Assembly: GCF_014873755.1 (NCBI RefSeq)
Contig: NZ_JADBEG010000001.1
Span: forward strand, 6,298,501 to 6,362,500
DNA length: 64,000 nt
Source of the DNA: Amycolatopsis lexingtonensis
GTDB taxonomy: Bacteria; Actinomycetota; Actinomycetes; Mycobacteriales; Pseudonocardiaceae
Reading direction: 5' to 3'
Part shown: positions 34,834 through 42,755 of the stretch, piece by piece
Position numbering within the stretch: the first letter of the stretch is position 1
Layout: each line of letters opens with the position of its first letter
Notes under the pieces: generated by a model
What the model was told of the DNA's origin: nothing
The model's database searches: none
What the model saw: only the letters and a program-made list of their open reading frames with translations
Translations under genes and position numbers: made by a program

Positions 34834-35757
34834 GTGACCGCGAATCCCGCCACCACGGTGGTCGTCGTGACCTGGCGGGGTGCCGGGCACGTCACCGCCT
34901 GCCTCGACGCGCTCGCCGCGCAGACGCGTCCACATCGGACGCTCGTGGTGGACAACGCCTCCGACGACGGCACCGCCGCCCTGCTCGAAGCCCATCCTTC
35001 GCGTCCGCAAGTAATCCGCCTGCCGCGCAACACCGGGTACGCGGGCGCGCTCGCCGTCGCGGTGAAAAAGGTCGGGACGCCGCTGATCGCGTGGCTGAAC
35101 GACGACGCCGAGCCGGCGCCCGACTGGCTCGCGACGCTGGAGGACACCCTCGAGAAGGCGCCGCTGGCCGCCGCGGCGACGTCGCTGCTCGTGCTGCCCG
35201 ACGGCACCACCCAGTCCGCCGGGGTCCGGCTGACCGCCGACGGCCACGGCGCCGACCTCACCGAACCCTCCGAAGAGGTGTTCGCCTTCTGCGGCGGCGC
35301 GGCCCTGCTGCGCACCGACGCCCTCCGCGGCATCGGCGGCGTCCCGGCGGCCTTCTTCTGCTACTACGAGGACACCGACACGGCGTGGCGGCTGCGGCTG
35401 GCCGGCTGGGACGTCGTCGCGGCGCCGGAGGCCCGCGTCCGGCACGCCCACGGCGTCAGCAGCAAGCCCGGTTCGCCGCTGTTCCACCGCTGGAACGAGC
35501 GCAACAGGCTGCTCATGCTGCTGCGCTGTGCGCCCGGCGGCGTCGCGGTGAACCAGCTGGTCAGGTTCGCCGTGTTGACAGCGGTGCTGCCGCTACGAGG
35601 TCGTCCGGCGGCGGCGAACTTCCGGTTCGGCCTGCGCTGCCGCGTCCTGGTGGAGGTAGCCGCACGGCTACCAGCGACGTTGCTCGCCCGCCGCGTGATC
35701 GGCCGGCGGGCGGCGCTCGGCCGAGGCGCGGTCTGGGAAGCATGGGCTGGCCTTTAA
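34834..35757 (+). CDS. Glycosyltransferase family 2
   Basis: A 307-residue GT-A transferase related to WbbL. N-terminal TTVVVVTWRGAGHVTACLDA, VDNASDDGT, NTGYAGALAVAV, WLNDDAEPAPDW (nucleotide-sugar/metal region) and CYYEDTDTAWRLRLAGWDV are the rhamnosyltransferase-type signatures. Two GTG starts fit, 34825 and 34834; the latter begins nearer the conserved strand. It is followed 31 bases later by the two-domain glycosyltransferase, so they are probably cotranscribed. Confidence 0.88.
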   Translation: MTANPATTVVVVTWRGAGHVTACLDALAAQTRPHRTLVVDNASDDGTAALLEAHPSRPQVIRLPRNTGYAGALAVAVKKVGTPLIAWLNDDAEPAPDWLATLEDTLEKAPLAAAATSLLVLPDGTTQSAGVRLTADGHGADLTEPSEEVFAFCGGAALLRTDALRGIGGVPAAFFCYYEDTDTAWRLRLAGWDVVAAPEARVRHAHGVSSKPGSPLFHRWNERNRLLMLLRCAPGGVAVNQLVRFAVLTAVLPLRGRPAAANFRFGLRCRVLVEVAARLPATLLARRVIGRRAALGRGAVWEAWAGL

Positions 35758-35788
35758 GCTGAGCGCCATCCCGACGAAGGAGCAGGCT

Positions 35789-38290
35789 TTGGCGCAGGGG
35801 GAACCGCAACCGCTCGTCTCGGTGATCGTGGTGAACTACCACGGTGCCGACGACACGATCGCGTGCCTGCGCGCGCTCGCCGAGCACGACTACGCCGAGC
35901 TCGAGCTGATCTGCGTCGACAACTCCGACGAAGCCGCGCGCATCCGCGAGGCCGTCCCCCAGGCCCAGGTGGTCGAGGCCGGGCGCAACACCGGCTTCGC
36001 GGGCGGCTGCAACCTCGGCGCGAAGCGCGCGAAGGGCACTGTCCTCGGCTTCCTCAACAACGACGCCCGCCCGGCTCCCAGCTGGGTCGCCGCGGCCGTC
36101 GCCGAACTGCGCGCCCAGCCCCGCGTCGCCGCCGTGGCCAGCAAGGTCCTCGACTGGGACGGCACCGGCACCGACTTCGTCGACGGCGGCCTGACCTGGT
36201 TCGGCATGGGCTACAAGCGCCACGCGGGCTCGCCGCTGGCCGACGTCCCGGCCGCCGAGCACGAGGTCGCGAAGGACGTCCTGTTCGGCACCGGCTCGGC
36301 GATGTTCGTCCGGGAAAGCGTGTTCGCCGAGCTCGGCGGCTTCGACGAGCGGTTCTTCATGTTCTACGAGGACGTCGACCTCGGCTGGCGGCTCAACCTG
36401 CGCGGCTGGCGCGTCCGGTACGTCCCCGAGTCGCTGACCTATCACCGCCACCACGGCACGATGTCCGCCGTGGACGCGCCGGAGACCGGCCGCGAGACCT
36501 TCCTCCTGGAGCGCAACGCCCTCGCCGCGCTCTACAAGAACCTCTCCGACGAGACGCTGGCCCGCGCGCTGCCCGCGGCGCTCGCCCTGGCCGTGCGCCG
36601 GGCGACCGCCCGCGGCGAGCTGGACGCGACCCAGCTCGACCTCGAACACGGTGTCGGCCCGATCGAATCCGGCGACGTCGCCATCCCGCGCACGACGCTG
36701 GCCGGGCTGCTGGCCATCGACCAGTTCGTCGAGCAGCTGCCCTCGCTCGCCGAGTCGCGGGCGATCGAGCAGGCCGCGCGCGTCCGCACCGACGCCGACC
36801 TGCTTCCGTTGCTGCGCAAGGCGTTGGAGCCCGCCTACCCGCTGCCGCGCTACCTCGCGGCGCACGACATCCTCGTCGAGGCGTTCGGCATCGAAAAGGC
36901 ATTCGGGCAGCGGCGCAAGATCCTCGTGATCACCGGTGACGCGCTCACCGAGCGGATGGCGGGCCCGGCGATCCGCGCCTGGAACATCGCGCTGGCGCTG
37001 GCCGCCGAGCACGACGTCCACCTCGTCACGACGAACCCGCTCGCCACGCCGCCGCCCGCGCCGTTCCGCGTCAGCGCCGGCAAGCACCGCGAGCTGGACG
37101 CGCCGATCGCCTGGGCCGACGTCATCGTCCTGCAGGGTCACGTGCTCGAACTCGCGCCGACGCTGAAGAAGCAGCACAGCGGCAAGATCGTCGTCGCCGA
37201 CCTCTACGACCCGATGCACCTCGAACTGCTGGAGCAGGGCAAGGGCGTCGCCGACGACCAGCGCGCGGCCGACCTCGCGGGCGTCACCCGAGTCCTCGAC
37301 GCGCAGCTCGAGCGCGGCGACTTCTTCCTCTGCGCGTCCGAGCGGCAGCGGCACTTCTGGCTCGGGCACCTGGCCGCGCTGGGCCGGCTCTCGCCGCGGC
37401 TCTACGACGCGGACCCGACGACGCAGTCGCTGCTCGCGGTCGTCCCCTTCGGACTGTCGCCGGAACCGCCGGTACGCACCGGGCCGGGCCTGCGCTCGTC
37501 GCTGGGCATCGGCGGCACCGACCACGTGGTGCTCTGGGCGGGCGGGGTGTACAGCTGGTTCGACCCGCTGACCCTGGTCCGCGCGATCGACCAGCTGCGC
37601 CGCCGCCGCGGTGACGTCCGGCTGGTGTTCCTCGGGATGAAGCACCCGAACCCCGAGGTCGCCGAGATGGACATCGGCACCCGGACGATCCGGCTCGCGG
37701 ATTCGCTGGGGCTGACCGGCAAGCACGTCTACTTCAACGAGCAGTGGGTGCCCTACCACGAGCGCCAGAACTGGCTGCTCGACGCGAACTGCGGCGTGAC
37801 GACGCACTACGAGCACGTCGAGACGACGTTCGCGTTCCGCACCCGCGTCCTCGACTACCTGTGGGCCGGGCTGCCGATCGTCACCACCGACGGCGACGCC
37901 TTCGCCGATCTGGTACGGGCGGAGAAGCTCGGCGTCGTCGTGCCGGCCGAGGACGCTTCCGCGCTGGCGGACGCGCTCGAAAAGTCGTTGTACGACGAGG
38001 AGTTCGCCGCGGCTTGCGTCGAACGGATCGCCGTGGTCGCGCAGCGGTTCGCGTGGCCGGAAGCGCTCAAGCCGCTGGTGGAGTTCTGCCGCGACCCGCG
38101 CCCGGCGGCCGACCGGCTGCCCGGGTCGGCCGACCTGGTGAAGACGCCGGCGGTGCGCGGGCGGGCGATGCTGCGCCGCGACGTCGACCTCGTCCGCGAA
38201 TACCTGGCCGCGGGCGGCGCCGGCGAGCTGGCCCGGCGCGCGGGCGGCCGGGTGCTGAAGGTCGCGAAGCAGCGGTTGCGCCGTGGCTAG
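35789..38290 (+). CDS. Two-domain glycosyltransferase (GT2 + GT4 fusion)
   Basis: An 833-residue fusion. Residues 1-260 form a GT2 domain (VSVIVVNYHGADDTIACLRA, NTGFAGGCNLGAKRA, FLNNDARPAPSW, FFMFYEDVDLGWRLNLRGW). A helical linker of about 100 residues follows, and residues 375-740 are a GT-B domain (ILVITGDALTERMAGPAIRAW, VLWAGGVYSWFDPLTLVRAI, VFLGMKHPNPEV, LDYLWAGLPIVTTDGD). The chain could add two successive sugars. TTG start 35789 follows GAAGGAG. The 3' end overlaps the next glycosyltransferase by 8 bases. No transmembrane segment. Confidence 0.9.
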   Translation: MAQGEPQPLVSVIVVNYHGADDTIACLRALAEHDYAELELICVDNSDEAARIREAVPQAQVVEAGRNTGFAGGCNLGAKRAKGTVLGFLNNDARPAPSWVAAAVAELRAQPRVAAVASKVLDWDGTGTDFVDGGLTWFGMGYKRHAGSPLADVPAAEHEVAKDVLFGTGSAMFVRESVFAELGGFDERFFMFYEDVDLGWRLNLRGWRVRYVPESLTYHRHHGTMSAVDAPETGRETFLLERNALAALYKNLSDETLARALPAALALAVRRATARGELDATQLDLEHGVGPIESGDVAIPRTTLAGLLAIDQFVEQLPSLAESRAIEQAARVRTDADLLPLLRKALEPAYPLPRYLAAHDILVEAFGIEKAFGQRRKILVITGDALTERMAGPAIRAWNIALALAAEHDVHLVTTNPLATPPPAPFRVSAGKHRELDAPIAWADVIVLQGHVLELAPTLKKQHSGKIVVADLYDPMHLELLEQGKGVADDQRAADLAGVTRVLDAQLERGDFFLCASERQRHFWLGHLAALGRLSPRLYDADPTTQSLLAVVPFGLSPEPPVRTGPGLRSSLGIGGTDHVVLWAGGVYSWFDPLTLVRAIDQLRRRRGDVRLVFLGMKHPNPEVAEMDIGTRTIRLADSLGLTGKHVYFNEQWVPYHERQNWLLDANCGVTTHYEHVETTFAFRTRVLDYLWAGLPIVTTDGDAFADLVRAEKLGVVVPAEDASALADALEKSLYDEEFAAACVERIAVVAQRFAWPEALKPLVEFCRDPRPAADRLPGSADLVKTPAVRGRAMLRRDVDLVREYLAAGGAGELARRAGGRVLKVAKQRLRRG

Positions 38291-39368
38291 GTCACTCCGC
38301 GTCCTCCTCGACGGCACCCCGCTCCTCGGCGCCCGCACCGGGATCGGCCGGTACACGGCCGCGCTGAGCGAAGAACTGATCTCGATCCCCGAGGTGGACA
38401 CGCGCGCGGTGGCGTTCACGCTGCGCGGCTGGCGGCGGCTGCGGCACGTGCTCCCCTACGGCGCCCGCGCCCGCGGGATGCCGGTGGCGGCGCGGCTGCT
38501 GCGGATGGCGTGGCTGCGTTCGGACTTCCCGCCGGTGGAGCTGTTCGCCGGCCCGACCGACGTCGTGCACGGCACGAACTTCGTGCTGCCGGGCCGGTTC
38601 CGGGCGGCGGGCGTGGTGACGATCCACGATCTGGCCTTTTTGGACAACCCGGCCGAGCTGGCGCCGAGCGACCGCGACCTCCCGGAACTGGTCCGCCGCG
38701 GCGCCCGCCGGGCGAACGTGATCTGCACCCCGACGGCGGCGGTCGCGGACTCGGTGGCGGAACGCCTCGACGTCTCCCGCGACAAGATCGTGGTGACCCC
38801 GCTGGGCGTGAACCCGGCGTGGTTCACCGCGCGTCCCCCGGACGACGAGCGCCGCGCCCGCCTGGGCCTGCCCGCGCGTTATCTGTTGTTCGCGGGTGCC
38901 GCCGGGCCGCGCAAGGGCCTGGACTGGCTGACCCGCGCCCACGACGCGGCCCCGGACCTCCCGGACCTGGTGTTCGCCGGCCCCGGCCCGTTCCCGCACG
39001 GCCCCCGCCGCCGTCAGACCGGCTATCTGTCCGATGTGGACCTGCGCACGGTGGTGGCGGGCGCGTCGGCACTGGTGCTGCCGTCGCGCGACGAGGGTTT
39101 CGGCCTGCCGGTGCTGGAGGCGATGGCCTCGGACGTCCCGGTGGTCTGCACGGACATCCCGGCCCTGCGCGAAGTGGCGGGCGACTGCGCGAGCCTGGTC
39201 CCGTACGGCGACGTGGACAGCCTGGCCGCGGCACTGAGGACGGCGGTGACCGACCCGCACGCGGTGGCGACGTCGGCGGCCCGCCGGACCCACGCGGCGG
39301 GCTTCACCTGGCGCACGTGCGCGGAGCTGACGGTGGGCGCGTACCGCCTGGCTTCGGGTCGTCACTGA
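38283..39368 (+). CDS. Glycosyltransferase family 4
   Basis: A 361-residue GT-B enzyme of the mannosyltransferase type: VLLDGTPLLGARTGIGRYTA at the N-terminus, VVTIHDLAFLDNP, LFAGAAGPRKGLDWLTRA at the donor site, and PSRDEGFGLPVLEAMASD with the E-x7-E motif. GTG start 38283 lies within the end of the preceding two-domain gene, indicating translational coupling. It converges with the Wzt-like ATPase gene, overlapping its stop by 7 bases. Confidence 0.9.
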   Translation: MARSLRVLLDGTPLLGARTGIGRYTAALSEELISIPEVDTRAVAFTLRGWRRLRHVLPYGARARGMPVAARLLRMAWLRSDFPPVELFAGPTDVVHGTNFVLPGRFRAAGVVTIHDLAFLDNPAELAPSDRDLPELVRRGARRANVICTPTAAVADSVAERLDVSRDKIVVTPLGVNPAWFTARPPDDERRARLGLPARYLLFAGAAGPRKGLDWLTRAHDAAPDLPDLVFAGPGPFPHGPRRRQTGYLSDVDLRTVVAGASALVLPSRDEGFGLPVLEAMASDVPVVCTDIPALREVAGDCASLVPYGDVDSLAAALRTAVTDPHAVATSAARRTHAAGFTWRTCAELTVGAYRLASGRH

Positions 39369-40099
39369 CCTTTGTAGACGGAGAGCACTTCGCCGAGCCG
39401 GCCGCTCGCGCGGATCCTGCCTTCGTCCAGCCACACGGCGTCGGTGCACAATTCCCCGAGCAGTTCGTCCGAGTGCGAAGCGAACACGAGGATCCCGGAG
39501 CGGCGGGCGAGGTCCACCAGCCGTTCGCGCGCCTTGGCGAGGAATGCGGCGTCGATCGCGCCCAGACCTTCGTCGAGGATGAGGATCTCGGGGTCGATGG
39601 TGGTGACCACGCCGAGCGCGAGCCGCACGCGCATGCCCGCGGAGTAGGTGCGCAGGGGCAGGTGCAGGTAGTCGCCGAGTTCGGTGAACTCCGCGATGTC
39701 GTCGACCCGCTTCTCCATCTGGGCGCGGTTCATGCCGAGGAACAGGCCGCGGATCAGGATGTTCTCGCGCCCGGAGACCTCGGGGTCGAGGCCGACGCCG
39801 AGGTCGAACACCGGCGCGATCCGCCCATCGACGCGGGTGCGGCCGCGTGTCGGCTCGTAGATACCGGCCAGCAGCCGCAGGAGCGTGGACTTGCCGGCCC
39901 CGTTGTGCCCGACCAGGCCGACGCGGTCGCCTTCTTCCAGCGACAGCGTGATGTCCTGCAGGGCTTCGATGATCGGCGTCTTTGTCCCGGTGCCGATCTT
40001 CCCGCCGACCTTGCCGAGCACCCGTTTCTTCAGCGACCGGGTCTTGGCGTCGAAGATCGGGAAGTCGACGTAAGCGCCCTGCACCTCGATGCTCACCAT
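39362..40099 (-). CDS. Polysaccharide-export ABC ATPase (Wzt/RfbE-like)
   Basis: A 245-residue ATPase: Walker A GHNGAGKST (about 64-72), signature YSAGMRVRLALG, Walker B ILILDEGLGAID, and the H-loop FASHSDE. The FDLGVGLDPEVSGRENILIRG region is diagnostic for ATPases exporting lipid-linked polysaccharide and O-antigen, such as RfbE, which acts on the galactan precursor in mycobacteria. The short C-terminus lacks the carbohydrate-binding extension of some Wzt proteins. The cognate permease is not adjacent. It is divergent from a TetR gene sharing a 44-bp palindrome. Confidence 0.9.
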   Translation of the reverse strand: MVSIEVQGAYVDFPIFDAKTRSLKKRVLGKVGGKIGTGTKTPIIEALQDITLSLEEGDRVGLVGHNGAGKSTLLRLLAGIYEPTRGRTRVDGRIAPVFDLGVGLDPEVSGRENILIRGLFLGMNRAQMEKRVDDIAEFTELGDYLHLPLRTYSAGMRVRLALGVVTTIDPEILILDEGLGAIDAAFLAKARERLVDLARRSGILVFASHSDELLGELCTDAVWLDEGRIRASGRLGEVLSVYKGQ

Positions 40100-40113
40100 G
40101 CTGCCACCCCTCC

Positions 40114-40157
40114 ACGGCTCGAATGCGAACGCAAGTTATCATTCGCATTCGAGCCGT
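40114..40157. promoter_or_regulatory. Operator-like inverted repeat between the ABC ATPase and TetR genes
   Basis: Perfect 16-base arms (40114-40129 starting ACGGCTCGAATGCGAA, and 40142-40157) around a 12-base AT-richer spacer, in a 73-bp divergent intergenic region. Size and position are as expected for a TetR-family operator controlling both genes. The inner half sites ATGCGAA/TTCGCAT are the likely recognition cores. Confidence 0.75.
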
Positions 40158-40172
40158 TCTTGGGAGGTATCC

Positions 40173-40748
40173 GTGCCGCAGGGCTTCAACCCGCCCCAGC
40201 AGGCCCGCAGCCGGGCGTCGCTGGAGAAAGTGCTGGCTGCCGCCGAATACGTGCTAGCTCACCGCGGGCACGAGGAGTTCACGATCGGCGCGGTGGCCGA
40301 GCGGGCGGGCCTGTCGGTCGGCGCGATCTACCGCCGGTTCGCCGGCAAGGACCAGCTCCTGTACGCCGTGAAGGATCAGCTGCTCACGCGGCTGGAAACG
40401 AACGTCACCGAGGCACTCGCCGGGTCAGGACCGCACGACGTCGTCGGCGCCTTCACGCGCGCCTTGGCGGAAACGTTTGCCGCCCACGACCGGATCTTCC
40501 CCGAGCTGCTCGACGGCCAGCGCGCGGACGGCCGCGACCGCGGACTCCAGGCCCTGGCGTCGATCCAGCGCGCATTCGTCGAAGCCGCGGGCGACAGCGC
40601 GGCCGTCCGGATGACGGCCCGGACCGTCATCGGCGCCTGCGTGCACCGCGCCGCGACCTGCCGCCACTGGCCCGACGGCCTGGACTGGACCACGTGGGCC
40701 GCCGAGACGACCGAGCTGGCGCTCGCCTACTTGGCGGCCGCGAAGTAG
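40173..40748 (+). CDS. TetR family transcriptional regulator
   Basis: A 191-residue repressor. HTH in VLAAAEYVLAHRGHEEFTIG, then AERAGLSVGAIYRRFAGKDQLL. The C-terminal domain is helical. GTG 40173 follows GGGAGGT; longer frames upstream run into the palindrome and are not used. It probably represses its own transcription and that of the divergent polysaccharide-export ATPase, which would make export inducible. The 3' end overlaps rmlD by 22 bases (convergent). Confidence 0.9.
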   Translation: MPQGFNPPQQARSRASLEKVLAAAEYVLAHRGHEEFTIGAVAERAGLSVGAIYRRFAGKDQLLYAVKDQLLTRLETNVTEALAGSGPHDVVGAFTRALAETFAAHDRIFPELLDGQRADGRDRGLQALASIQRAFVEAAGDSAAVRMTARTVIGACVHRAATCRHWPDGLDWTTWAAETTELALAYLAAAK

Positions 40749-41617
40749 GCGTCCAGCGCCACTTCCCACGGCCGCATCGGCGTCAGCCACGCCGCTTTCC
40801 ACGAAGCCGGCGACAGCACCGAGTACGCCGGGCGCGCCGCCGGGCGCGGGAACTCCGCCGTCGTGCACGGGTGCACCCGGGACGGGTCCGCGCCCAGCCG
40901 CGTGAAGACCGCGCGCGCGAAGCCGCACCAGCTCGTCGAACCGGCGTTCGTGCAGTGCAGGATCCGCGCCTCCGGCCCGTCCCCGCCCGCCACGCGGGAA
41001 GCCAGCTCCAACAGCCCCGCGGCCAGGTCGGCCGTCCACGTGGGACCGCCGACCTGATCGTCCACAACGGACAGTGTGTCCCGCGAAGCCTCCAGCGAAG
41101 CCATGGTCTTCACGAAGTTCGACCCGGACTTCCCGTACAGCCACCCGGTCCGCACCACCCACGACGCCGCCCCGGACCCGAGCACCGCGTCCTCGCCCGC
41201 CGCCTTCGTGCGGCCGTACGCCGAACGCGGGCCGAGCTCGTCGGAAGGCTCGTACGGCGCCGAAGCGTCGCCGGAGAACACGTAGTCCGTCGACACGTGG
41301 ATCAGCGGCACGCGCCGGGCCGCGCACGCCGCCGCCAGGACCCGCGGCCCGTCCGCGTTCACCGCGAAAGCGCGTTCTTCGTCCTTCTCCGCCGCGTCGA
41401 CCGCGGTGTACGCCGCCGCGTTGACGACCACCGGCGCCGAACCCGTTTCCCGCGCGCGGTCGGCCAGGGCGCCGACCGCCGCGAGGACCTGGCCCGTCGC
41501 CGTCACGTCGAGTTCCGCGGAACCCGGCGCCACGACGTCCACCGAGGGAGACGCCAGCGCGGCGAGATCCCGGCCGAGCTGCCCGGAACCACCGGGCACG
41601 AGCACCGTCAGCCGCAC
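40727..41617 (-). CDS. rmlD: dTDP-4-dehydrorhamnose reductase
   Basis: A 296-residue extended SDR, last step of dTDP-L-rhamnose synthesis. It has the cofactor loop GGSGQLGRDL (about 9-18), NAAAYTAVDAAE, the active-site Thr in VSTDYVFSGDASAPY and YGRTKAAGE with the Tyr-Lys pair. GTG start 41617, 10 bases after the rmlB stop, so rmlB-rmlD form a unit. The product feeds WbbL and probably the other GT2 enzymes here. Confidence 0.94.
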   Translation of the reverse strand: MRLTVLVPGGSGQLGRDLAALASPSVDVVAPGSAELDVTATGQVLAAVGALADRARETGSAPVVVNAAAYTAVDAAEKDEERAFAVNADGPRVLAAACAARRVPLIHVSTDYVFSGDASAPYEPSDELGPRSAYGRTKAAGEDAVLGSGAASWVVRTGWLYGKSGSNFVKTMASLEASRDTLSVVDDQVGGPTWTADLAAGLLELASRVAGGDGPEARILHCTNAGSTSWCGFARAVFTRLGADPSRVHPCTTAEFPRPAARPAYSVLSPASWKAAWLTPMRPWEVALDAYFAAAK

Positions 41618-41627
41618 AGAAAGTCCT

Positions 41628-42617
41628 TTACTTCTTCAGCGCGGCCCGCTCCGCCAGGGGCTCCCACCACGCGCGATTGTCCGTGTACCAGGCCACTGTC
41701 GCGGCCAGACCGTCCTCGAAGGACACGCGCGGAGCGTACCCCAGCTCCCGGTTGATCTTCGTGATGTCCACCGAGTACCGGCGGTCGTGGCCCTTGCGGT
41801 CCTCGACCGGTTCGACGCTGTCCCAGCCGGCCCCCACCGCGGCCAGCAGCTTCTCCGTCAGCGCGCGGTTGGTCAGCTCGGTGCCGCCGCCGATGTTGTA
41901 GATCTCGCCGGGCCGCCCGCCCTCGGCGACCAGCTGGATGCCCTGGCAGTGGTCGTCCACGTGCAGCCAGTCACGGACGTTCAGCCCGTCGCCGTAGAGC
42001 GGCACCTTCCGCCCGTCCAGCAGGTTGGTGACGAACAGCGGGATGACCTTCTCCGGGAATTGGTACGGACCGTAGTTGTTGGAGCACCGCGTGACGCAGA
42101 CCGGCAGCCCGTGGGTGCGGAAGAACGACCGCGCCACCAGGTCGGAGGACGCCTTCGACGCCGAGTACGGCGAGTTCGGCTCCAGCACGTGGTCTTCGGT
42201 CCACGACCCTTCCGCGATCGAGCCGTACACCTCGTCGGTGGACACGTGCACGAACTTGCCGACGCCCGCCTCGACGGCCGCCTGCAGCAGGTTCTGGGTG
42301 CCGAGCACGTTCGTCAGCACGAAGTCGGCGGAGCCGAGGATCGAGCGGTCCACATGCGACTCCGCGGCGAAGTGCACGACCAGGTCCACGCCCCGCATGA
42401 CGTCGGTGACCAGCGCGGTGTCGCAGATGTCGCCGCGGACGAACCGCAGCCGCGGGTCGGCGGCGACCGGGGCCAGGTTGGCCTCGTTGCCGGCGTAGGT
42501 GAGCTTGTCCAGCACCACCACCTCGGCGTCACGCAACGCCGGGTAGGCGCCGGTCAGCACCTGCCGGACGTAGTGCGACCCGATGAAGCCCGCACCACCG
42601 GTGACCAGGACCCGCAT
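41628..42617 (-). CDS. rmlB: dTDP-glucose 4,6-dehydratase
   Basis: A 329-residue extended SDR converting dTDP-glucose to dTDP-4-keto-6-deoxyglucose. TGGAGFIGSHYVRQVL binds NAD; HFAAESHVDRSI, VSTDEVYGS (catalytic Asp-Glu) and YSASKASSDLVARSF (Tyr-Lys) are the RmlB hallmarks, with NNYGPYQFPEKVIPLF following. It is divergent from the first LCP gene. rmlA and rmlC are not in the window. Confidence 0.95.
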   Translation of the reverse strand: MRVLVTGGAGFIGSHYVRQVLTGAYPALRDAEVVVLDKLTYAGNEANLAPVAADPRLRFVRGDICDTALVTDVMRGVDLVVHFAAESHVDRSILGSADFVLTNVLGTQNLLQAAVEAGVGKFVHVSTDEVYGSIAEGSWTEDHVLEPNSPYSASKASSDLVARSFFRTHGLPVCVTRCSNNYGPYQFPEKVIPLFVTNLLDGRKVPLYGDGLNVRDWLHVDDHCQGIQLVAEGGRPGEIYNIGGGTELTNRALTEKLLAAVGAGWDSVEPVEDRKGHDRRYSVDITKINRELGYAPRVSFEDGLAATVAWYTDNRAWWEPLAERAALKK

Positions 42618-42755
42618 AACCCCGCCTTTCCTCGCGCCCCCGGACGGGGCAATCCGCCCCCAGCCTACGGAGGTCCAACAGCACCCTCAGTAGAGTCTAG
42701 GTGGAGGCACACTGGTGCCCTGGGGGAAGCACGGGGTTCACAGGGGAGGAAGCGC

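Noticed and set aside
38510..41755. A 1081-codon plus-strand frame over glycosyltransferase, ABC ATPase, TetR and rmlD genes
   Set aside because: Low-complexity shadow translation; the four recognised genes in other frames explain the region.
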